From CALKUP01 sp964492735 (lineage in GTDB: Bacteria > Patescibacteriota > Patescibacteriia > UBA9570 > XYC2-FULL-38-9): a DNA stretch of 10,937 nt. Location of the stretch: assembly GCA_964492735.1 (NCBI GenBank), contig CAZBLE010000022.1:1-10937 (forward strand), read 5' to 3'. How positions within the stretch are numbered: position 1 is the first letter of the stretch; the number at the start of each line of letters is the position of its first letter. Both the position numbers and the translations under genes were made by a program. The notes under the pieces were generated by a model. The model was not told the origin of the DNA and made no database searches. It saw only the letters and a list, made by a program, of their open reading frames with translations. This document shows, one piece after another, positions 1 to 3,971 of this stretch.

Positions 1-560
1 CGCTGCGCAATCAATCCTGACTCAACACGACGAAACTGAAATTGCTCACAACGTGACGCGATTGTCGCTGGCACCTTGTGCGTTTCTGTTGTCGCCAAAA
101 TAAACATGGTTTTTGCTGGCGGCTCTTCCAATGTTTTCAGCAGTGCATTAAAGGCTGAGCCAGATAACATGTGGACTTCATCGATAATAAACACCTTCCA
201 TGCAAATTGCGCTGGTGCAACACGTGCATGTTCAATAATATTTTCTCGAACATTATCAACACCGGTGTGTGAAGCTGCGTCAATTTCAATAATATCAATC
301 GCGCGACCCTGAAGAGAGCTTTCACAATGTGTGCACGAATTACACGGTCGACTCGCAACATCTTCCGCCAAGCAATTGACTGCCCGAGCAAGCAAACGTG
401 CTGTTGTCGTTTTTCCAACTCCACGAGAACCTGAAAACAAATACGCGTGAGCAACGGCTCCGCCTGCAATTTCATTCTTCAATGTTGTAATAATGTGATC
501 CTGCCCAATGACGTCAGCAAAGGTGGATGGTCGGTATTTTTGGTAGAGTGTCGTAGCCAT
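1..560 (-). CDS. dnaX: DNA polymerase III subunit tau/gamma (clamp loader ATPase), C-terminus outside window
   Basis: DnaX is the ATPase of the clamp loader that places the beta clamp on primed DNA. The frame opens with ATG at 560-558 and runs off base 1, giving 186 residues. Visible are an N-terminal YQKYRP motif (residues 6-11), a Walker A GSRGVGKT (44-51), four zinc-ligand cysteines (C63, C72, C75, C78), a Walker B IIDEVH (123-128), the sensor-1 region ATTE (154-157) and the SRC arginine finger (167-169). This is the usual DnaX order. All C-terminal domains, and any programmed frameshift site for gamma, lie outside the window. The gene follows the 232-aa gene by 18 bases on the same strand. 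There is no Shine-Dalgarno. The assignment is secure. Confidence 0.96.
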   Translation of the reverse strand, partial: MATTLYQKYRPSTFADVIGQDHIITTLKNEIAGGAVAHAYLFSGSRGVGKTTTARLLARAVNCLAEDVASRPCNSCTHCESSLQGRAIDIIEIDAASHTGVDNVRENIIEHARVAPAQFAWKVFIIDEVHMLSGSAFNALLKTLEEPPAKTMFILATTETHKVPATIASRCEQFQFRRVESGLIAQ

Positions 561-569
561 AGCTACAAC

Positions 570-598
570 AGTGTACTCTTAATTTGCCGGTTCATCAA
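570..598 (-). promoter_or_regulatory. Candidate sigma70-type promoter directly before dnaX
   Basis: On the minus strand a TTGATG -35 (598-593) stands exactly 17 bases from a TACACT -10 (575-570). The dnaX ATG begins 9 bases after the -10, so a transcript would be nearly leaderless. The -35 overlaps the end of the upstream coding region. Corroboration comes only from similar -10-to-ATG spacing at other genes here; dnaX could equally be co-transcribed with the gene upstream. Confidence 0.35.
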
Positions 599-1277
599 GC
601 ATGATATCTTCGCCTGATAATAGCTGAATATCGCTTCCGTCAGTGAGTTCATGCTCTGTATCAAGCGGTGTAAAATCAGCTGTGCCACCAAAGCTTTCTG
701 CATCAACTCCTTCCACTGTTGGCGCATCTTCAGATGCTGAAATAATGTTTTCCACAGCTGCCCATCGACTCTGCCCATCTTCTGGAACAAGCAAAATAAT
801 ATGATCCCCTGACTGTCCTTTATAATATGTCACGCTCGCAGTGAGCAATTTATAACTCCGACCATCTTCATCAATCCCGCGATACATCCCAACAGTGTCA
901 TCATAGACCAATGACCCAACAAGACGCTTGCGTGCCACCGGTCCAATTTGCTTATAAATAAATGCACCATCATCGGTAATCGTCAGTTTCATGATATCGC
1001 CTTCAACCAACTTACTTTTCGAAGCATAGTTTGCTGGCATATTATAGACCGCTCCATCTGGCCCAATCATCTGCTGTCCATCAAAGACACCTTCAATGAC
1101 CGCACCGTATTGATCTTCACCTGTTGCGCCAACTCGTTCAGCTCGTTTTTTGACAGCGTGCGACTCATCAAATGCCTCAGCGTTATCCATTACCTGACTT
1201 TTCAATCGCGCAAGTTGCGCACTCATATCTTCAATTGTCTGAAGAATCTGCTCAACGGCAGTATTCGAATTTTCCAT
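579..1277 (-). CDS. Uncharacterised 232-aa protein with helical N-terminus and duplicated beta-type module
   Basis: I do not recognise a named family. Residues 5-50 look like an amphipathic helix or short coiled coil. Residues 60-165 form a predicted beta-rich part made of two similar halves. DG-x17-GD occurs at D74-D94 and again at D138-D158, exactly 64 residues later. A tyrosine (Y78/Y142) and a leucine (L98/L162) recur at the same spacing. The C-terminal 50 residues are acidic and low in complexity. There is no signal peptide or membrane helix, so it is probably cytoplasmic. It lies just upstream of dnaX on the same strand, which hints at a link with replication or nucleic acids, but this is inference from position only. 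The ATG at 1277 lacks a Shine-Dalgarno. Confidence 0.85.
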   Translation of the reverse strand: MENSNTAVEQILQTIEDMSAQLARLKSQVMDNAEAFDESHAVKKRAERVGATGEDQYGAVIEGVFDGQQMIGPDGAVYNMPANYASKSKLVEGDIMKLTITDDGAFIYKQIGPVARKRLVGSLVYDDTVGMYRGIDEDGRSYKLLTASVTYYKGQSGDHIILLVPEDGQSRWAAVENIISASEDAPTVEGVDAESFGGTADFTPLDTEHELTDGSDIQLLSGEDIMLDEPAN

Positions 1278-1313
1278 ATTTTTTTGATTTTTTTATAACA
1301 CGAAACTATTCGT

Positions 1314-1342
1314 AGTATAAACGAATCAAAAAAACTGCGCAA
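1314..1342 (-). promoter_or_regulatory. Candidate promoter for the 232-aa gene and dnaX
   Basis: On the minus strand TATACT (1319-1314) lies 17 bases from a weak -35, TTGCGC (1342-1337). The -35 falls inside the stem of the preceding terminator. The leader to the ATG would be about 30 bases. The -10 is good and the -35 matches only partly. A second A/T-rich -10-like TTATAA lies closer to the start, near 1294-1299. Confidence 0.4.
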
Positions 1343-1355
1343 CTCTATTGCGCAG
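1328..1355 (-). terminator. Intrinsic terminator overlapping the stop codon of the 101-aa gene
   Basis: On the minus strand the perfect 8-bp stem CTGCGCAA/TTGCGCAG has a five-base loop, TAGAG, and is followed by seven T. The TAG stop codon forms the first three bases of the loop, so termination is built into the end of the reading frame. Confidence 0.85.
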
Positions 1356-1650
1356 CCAGTTCGTCAATTTTTTCAATCACAATCCGCTCTTGTTCGAGCA
1401 GTTGATTGAGTGCGGCCTGATCACCTGTTTTGATGATTTCTTTTTTGTGTTTGATATTGTCGACAATCGCTCTGATCTTTTTTGGATTTTCCATGAAATA
1501 TTCAATTCCACTGGTGCGAATATCATCTGGCAATAAATCAATCATGCGAAAAAAGAGATCTTGCTCTCCTGCGGTTAGTCCCTCAAATGGGTCACCAGAG
1601 AGTGATTCCTCTTCATCCCACAATGCGTCGTCATTCGTAAATTCATCCAT
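1345..1650 (-). CDS. Small acidic helical protein, function unknown (101 aa)
   Basis: This frame could extend upstream to 1740, but the ATG at 1650 is preferred. It lies 8 bases after a TATACT box, and the extension would run through the terminator of the neighbouring gene. The first 30 residues are very acidic, with DDALWDEEE near residues 7-15. The rest (31-101) looks all-helical with many charged residues and ends in a probable amphipathic helix (76-99). There are no cysteines, no signal peptide and no membrane segment. I recognise no family. It has its own promoter and terminator, so it is a single-gene unit. Reality as a gene is supported by framing signals and sensible composition; function is unknown. 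Confidence 0.75.
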   Translation of the reverse strand: MDEFTNDDALWDEEESLSGDPFEGLTAGEQDLFFRMIDLLPDDIRTSGIEYFMENPKKIRAIVDNIKHKKEIIKTGDQAALNQLLEQERIVIEKIDELAAQ

Positions 1651-1658
1651 ATAGAAAT

Positions 1659-1664
1659 AGTATA
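1659..1664 (-). promoter_or_regulatory. -10 box TATACT of the 101-aa gene
   Basis: The box lies 8 bases before the ATG, so transcription would start 1-2 bases from the start codon (leaderless). It directly follows the T-run of the preceding terminator. The -35 at 17-base spacing (TGGATT, 1687-1682) is poor. Confidence 0.5.
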
Positions 1665-1665
1665 A

Positions 1666-1694
1666 CAAAAAACCGCGGAAAAATCCAGCGGTTT
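1666..1694 (-). terminator. Intrinsic terminator of the 54-aa gene
   Basis: On the minus strand AAACCGC (1694-1688) pairs with GCGGTTT (1676-1670). An inner GGA/TCC helps close the loop, and the T-run continues to 1667. It sits 25 bases after the TAA of the 54-aa gene. Confidence 0.8.
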
Positions 1695-1718
1695 GATATG
1701 TATATGAATCGAGAGTGA

Positions 1719-1883
1719 TTAGTTTGCAACTGCATCCCATGCAGCGCGGCCTGCCGCAGCGTCACCAGCTTCATCTGATTTTGCTGCTTCTGAAGCCGCT
1801 TCAAAAAAAGCAGCGGTGACTTTTGCGCGGTCAGATGTCGGCTCTCGCAATTCAGGTTTTTGTGGAAGACGTTCTGGATTCAT
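1719..1883 (-). CDS. 54-aa Ala/Glu-rich small protein, function unknown
   Basis: A short frame runs from ATG at 1883 to TAA at 1719-1721. The product begins MNPERLPQKP and is rich in alanine (16 of 54), with an AAFFEAASEAA stretch at residues 24-34 that should be helical. The C-terminal half is an Ala/Asp/Glu segment ending WDAVAN. It has no signal peptide or hydrophobic membrane span. Evidence that it is real: a consensus -35 (TTGACA) lies upstream and a good terminator immediately downstream, both in the right orientation. I recognise no family. It could be a small DNA- or protein-binding factor, but nothing in the sequence shows this. Confidence 0.65.
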   Translation of the reverse strand: MNPERLPQKPELREPTSDRAKVTAAFFEAASEAAKSDEAGDAAAGRAAWDAVAN

Positions 1884-1903
1884 AAAAATAAAAAATCAGT
1901 TCT

Positions 1904-1941
1904 ATTTGTATTAACAAGCTTGCATATTTATTAACACAAAT
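1904..1941. repeat. 11-bp inverted repeat over the promoter of the 54-aa gene
   Basis: The arms are 1904-1914 (atttgtattaa) and 1931-1941 (ttaacacaaat). They are complementary at 10 of 11 positions and 16 bases apart. The repeat covers the -10 region of the minus-strand promoter, so an operator is plausible. It could also be an RNA hairpin in the leader. The sequence is A/T-rich, so chance is not excluded. Confidence 0.4.
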
Positions 1942-1956
1942 TTTCTATTCTGTCAA
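1928..1956 (-). promoter_or_regulatory. Candidate sigma70 promoter of the 54-aa gene
   Basis: A perfect TTGACA (minus strand, 1956-1951) is followed after 17 bases by TAATAA (1933-1928), a weak -10. The leader to the ATG would be about 35-40 bases, longer than for the other genes here. Confidence 0.45.
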
Positions 1957-2029
1957 GTTTTGCGGGTGTATTTGTGATTTTGTGGCGAGAAGTGAAAAAA
2001 ATGACTTCTCTATTTGAATAAGACATAGG

Positions 2030-2065
2030 GCGGCGTGAGAATTCGTTGTGTGAATTTCACGCCGC
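2030..2065. repeat. Strong 14-bp stem-loop
   Basis: The perfect 9-bp arms gcggcgtga (2030-2038) and tcacgccgc (2057-2065) enclose aattc/gaatt (2040-2044/2052-2056), with one bulged G and a 7-base loop. No T-run follows on either strand, so it is not a standard intrinsic terminator. It may be part of a structured RNA or a mobile-element or junction end. Confidence 0.7.
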
Positions 2066-2128
2066 TGTAGAGACTGACGCGCGAGCAAGCGACGAGCAGC
2101 TGTTATTTGTGTACTGCACTTGCGCGCT

Positions 2129-2154
2129 GTGATTGAGTCGTCCACTCAGATCAC
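2129..2154. repeat. Stem-loop near the end of the high-GC gene
   Basis: gtgat (2129-2133) pairs with atcac (2150-2154) and gagt (2135-2138) with actc (2144-2147), with a five-base loop. It lies 33 bases past the TGA of the minus-strand gene and could protect the transcript's 3' end. No T-run is present. Confidence 0.45.
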
Positions 2155-2186
2155 TGCGTCAGAGCTCCCGGGGGTCCTGCTGCCGG

Positions 2187-3164
2187 TCAGTAGGCCTGGG
2201 CCAGCGAGCCGAGGGTTCCGGTTGCGAAGTCCTGCCCGACGGCGTAGACGTTGTCGCCGTGGGTGGCGAACCACGTGGCCTGCCCGGCCGGGAGGGTGTA
2301 GACGACGTCGTCGCTGGTCAGCGTCCAGCGGTGAAGCGAGATGCCGTCGGAGTAGAAGACCGCGTCCGAGGTGGCACCGACGTAGTCAACGCCTTCAGGA
2401 GCCGCCAACAACGCCCCGCTGCGATCGTAGGCCATCGCCGAGAGGTAGGTGCTGTCTGGAGAGTTGGTCCAGGTGATGATCATGAAGTCGCCCGACATCA
2501 CCATGTTGGTCAACGTCATGATCTCGGGGGTGGTGAACAGCGTGGTGAAGCTGATCGGGAGGAATCGCCGCAGGCCATCCCAATCGCAGGTGAGCCAGAT
2601 GCCGCTCAACCAGACGCCGCCGGTGGTGCGGCTCGCGACGCAGGCTGCCGTGCCGCTGGTGGCGATCAGGGAGTCCTCGAAGAACAGGCCGTCAGCCGTG
2701 GACGGATTGAGGATCTGCTGCCACGCGGTCCTTCCGTAGGGCACGCCGTAGTAGGAATCCCACGAGCCCCACGCCAACCCGCCGCCCATGGGAACGAGGA
2801 CGTCGATGAGCGGATCGGAACCGGCCCCGCTCACGCTGAGCTGGGTGTCAGGGCCGAATCCCGTCCTTCCGGGGGCCGGGATGGCACGCCAGGTTCCCGC
2901 AGGATCCTCGAGGTCATATCCGCAGAGGAGCGCGCCACCAGAGGTGATCGCACACGCCAGGTCATCGACCGAGGCCTGGTGCTGAATCCGGGCCGCCGAG
3001 CGGGCGGTCCAGGTCGTACCATCCCAGACGACGACATCGCCCGGATCACCCGGGCGAGGGTTGAACAACGCGACCGGACCCGTGGGCCCATCCGCAACGA
3101 TGAGCGGCCCGGCAAAAGCCGGGGCACTGAGGAGGCTCGCGAGGGCCAGAGTCAAGATCTTCAT
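2187..3164 (-). CDS. Secreted protein of unknown function, high-GC and apparently foreign (325 aa)
   Basis: The ATG at 3164 is chosen over upstream codons because GGAG lies 5 bases before it and a classical Sec signal peptide follows (MKILTLALASLLSAPAFA, cleavage near residue 18). The mature part has four cysteines (C71, C81, C175, C193) that could form two disulfides. It has many Gly/Asp/Trp-containing short strands (e.g. VVVWDGTTW at 44-52, GTWRAIP at 90-96), which suggests a beta-rich or propeller-like fold. I recognise no named domain or catalytic motif. Codons favour G/C in third position; sampled 60-base lines are 63-70% GC. It ends in TGA. Composition, Shine-Dalgarno and stop codon all differ from the neighbours, so it probably comes from a high-GC bacterium or is a misassembled fragment. 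Overlapping plus-strand frames are shadows. Confidence 0.8.
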   Translation of the reverse strand: MKILTLALASLLSAPAFAGPLIVADGPTGPVALFNPRPGDPGDVVVWDGTTWTARSAARIQHQASVDDLACAITSGGALLCGYDLEDPAGTWRAIPAPGRTGFGPDTQLSVSGAGSDPLIDVLVPMGGGLAWGSWDSYYGVPYGRTAWQQILNPSTADGLFFEDSLIATSGTAACVASRTTGGVWLSGIWLTCDWDGLRRFLPISFTTLFTTPEIMTLTNMVMSGDFMIITWTNSPDSTYLSAMAYDRSGALLAAPEGVDYVGATSDAVFYSDGISLHRWTLTSDDVVYTLPAGQATWFATHGDNVYAVGQDFATGTLGSLAQAY

Positions 3165-3169
3165 GGTTT

Positions 3170-3173
3170 CTCC
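3170..3173 (-). promoter_or_regulatory. Shine-Dalgarno GGAG of the high-GC gene
   Basis: GGAG sits 5 bases upstream of the ATG at 3164. It is the only clear Shine-Dalgarno at any start codon in the window. It fixes the start and marks the gene as following different initiation rules from the resident genes. Confidence 0.75.
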
Positions 3174-3202
3174 GTCCATTATTTTGACTGGCGGACACAC
3201 CA

Positions 3203-3223
3203 GTAGGGGCATTTTTCCCCTAC
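3203..3223. repeat. Perfect 7-bp hairpin in the leader of the high-GC gene
   Basis: gtagggg (3203-3209) and cccctac (3217-3223) flank the loop cattttt. A second small stem, actgg/ccagt (3187-3191/3200-3204), overlaps it by two bases, so the two are mutually exclusive. The alternative pairing lies 20-60 bases upstream of the ATG and could influence translation, but this is inference. Confidence 0.5.
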
Positions 3224-3329
3224 GAATCCATGTACTGAGTTTTTTGTCGTGCCTTATGCACAATGTCAAAACCCGACACATGTTTGCTACTCCATGACCA
3301 CAGCGGATCTGTAATCATCCACCAAAGAA

Positions 3330-3368
3330 CAAAACCAAGCGCGCAATGCGACTTCGTTTTGCTTTTTT
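3330..3368 (+). terminator. Orphan plus-strand intrinsic terminator
   Basis: caaaac (3330-3335) pairs with gttttg (3356-3361), and an inner AAGCGC pairs with GCG-A-CTT (one mismatch, one bulged A). Six T follow at 3363-3368. No plus-strand protein gene lies upstream in the window, so it may end a small RNA or an antisense transcript from the high-GC region, or be a remnant. Confidence 0.5.
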
Positions 3369-3405
3369 ATATGAGTGGCTATTTGGGCATCGCGATTCGC
3401 CACTT

Positions 3406-3461
3406 GCGCCAGCAAGTAAGTAATACACAATGTCACTTCTGTGCTATTTACTTACTGGCGC
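3406..3461. repeat. 56-base imperfect inverted repeat
   Basis: The perfect outer arms gcgccag (3406-3412) and ctggcgc (3455-3461) are followed inward, after one C/A mismatch, by aagtaa/ttactt, a G-U pair and further partial pairing. The whole element would fold into one long hairpin. No T-run adjoins it. It resembles small intergenic palindromic repeats, but no second copy is in the window. Confidence 0.55.
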
Positions 3462-3489
3462 GACTACTAGCCTTCTTTTATGAAAGGAC

Positions 3490-3510
3490 AAAAAAACGCC
3501 AAAAAAGGCG
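3490..3510 (-). terminator. Terminator of the ATPase operon
   Basis: On the minus strand CGCC (3510-3507), a T6 loop and GGCG (3500-3497) are followed by seven T (3496-3490). The core stem is short (4 bp), but outer AGAAGG/CCTTCT pairing (about 3514-3519 with 3471-3476) may brace it. It lies about 60 bases after the TAA of the 132-aa gene. Confidence 0.6.
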
Positions 3511-3571
3511 CCCAGAAGGTAGCATGCTGTAGTAAGATAGTCAATATATTTTCTCGCTCTAACAATACACT

Positions 3572-3970
3572 TTACAACACATGGTCAATTCCAAATGCTG
3601 GAATCAAGAAAAAGTAATAGACAGCGGCGAAAAAAAGGACAATCCCAACAAACAACAGCACTTGAATAATAAACCGACGACGCTGAAAATCAGCATATGA
3701 CAGCGCATATCCATTCGTAGGACTGGACTGGTAAATATACACAAACAGCTCCGCACTTGGCACGAACAAGACCATAAATAACAAGCAGCCAAGTAATAGT
3801 AAGTAAAGGCCGAATAGCAATGGCAGAAGGAGTAATCGTGCCGTGAACGAACGCTCACGATGAATTTTCCGTTCAAAATCACCGATCAAATGATAGGCTT
3901 GCACAATCCACTGCTCTGCTGCTTTTCGCGCTGACTGCTGCAGCGGTGTTTCAGATGATGTCTTCTCCAT
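3572..3970 (-). CDS. Two-helix membrane protein, function unknown (132 aa)
   Basis: The ATG at 3970 follows the stop of the ATPase gene after a single base, so translational coupling is likely. A longer GTG start at 4009 would overlap the ATPase gene and looks less natural. Residues 1-45 are hydrophilic and helical, with many Gln, Arg and Lys. Two strongly hydrophobic segments at 46-70 and 99-123 should span the membrane, joined by a loop of about 28 residues. The N-terminal region is basic (KIHRERSFTAR, 35-45), suggesting it is cytoplasmic. No family is recognised. As last gene of the operon it is a candidate membrane partner of the VirD4-like ATPase; that role is inferred from position alone. 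Confidence 0.82.
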   Translation of the reverse strand: MEKTSSETPLQQSARKAAEQWIVQAYHLIGDFERKIHRERSFTARLLLLPLLFGLYLLLLGCLLFMVLFVPSAELFVYIYQSSPTNGYALSYADFQRRRFIIQVLLFVGIVLFFAAVYYFFLIPAFGIDHVL

Positions 3971-3971
3971 A

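Larger units (their letters stand above)
1884..2186. other. Gene-free, hairpin-rich stretch left of the high-GC gene
   Basis: I see no convincing coding frame. The A/T-rich part (1884-2029) holds the promoter and inverted repeat of the 54-aa gene and a small 7-bp hairpin (1987-1993 with 2004-2010). From 2030 the DNA becomes GC-richer and strongly self-complementary. It has a long stem at 2030-2065 and an outer pairing of CTGACGC (2074-2080) with GCGTCAG (2156-2162), which encloses a further hairpin at 2129-2154. No tRNA cloverleaf or rRNA segment is recognisable. Confidence 0.5.
3165..3571. other. Gene-free stretch right of the high-GC gene
   Basis: Small frames exist here but none looks like a protein gene. 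What is visible is the Shine-Dalgarno and leader of the high-GC gene, a short hairpin (3203-3223), an orphan plus-strand terminator (3330-3368), a 56-base imperfect inverted repeat (3406-3461) and the terminator of the ATPase operon (3490-3510). A minus-strand TTGACA at 3269-3264 has no acceptable -10 at normal spacing. Composition returns to that of the host over about 3170-3300. Confidence 0.5.

Noticed and set aside
1651..1740. Upstream extension of the 101-aa gene to a start at 1740
   Set aside because: The extension would include the terminator of the 54-aa gene and the -10 box. The added residues are Cys/Tyr/Phe-rich and unlike the rest.
2133..3206. A 357-codon plus-strand open frame across the high-GC gene
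   Set aside because: It is antisense to a frame with signal peptide, Shine-Dalgarno and sensible composition. Its own translation is Arg/Gly-rich without any recognisable motif, as expected for shadow frames in high-GC DNA.
3240..3269. Minus-strand TTGACA at 3269-3264 as promoter of the high-GC gene
   Set aside because: At 16-18 base spacing the sequence is CAAAAA-like, with no usable -10.
2120..3346. Possible terminal inverted repeats of a mobile element: ttgcgcgct (2120-2128) and agcgcgcaa (3338-3346)
   Set aside because: Only 9 bp match and the flanks do not extend the pairing. No target duplication or transposase was found, so chance is a sufficient explanation.
3263..3532. An 89-codon plus-strand frame in the gap before the ATPase operon
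   Set aside because: It runs straight through the orphan terminator, the 56-base palindrome and the operon terminator, has no initiation signal, and its product shows no fold-like pattern.
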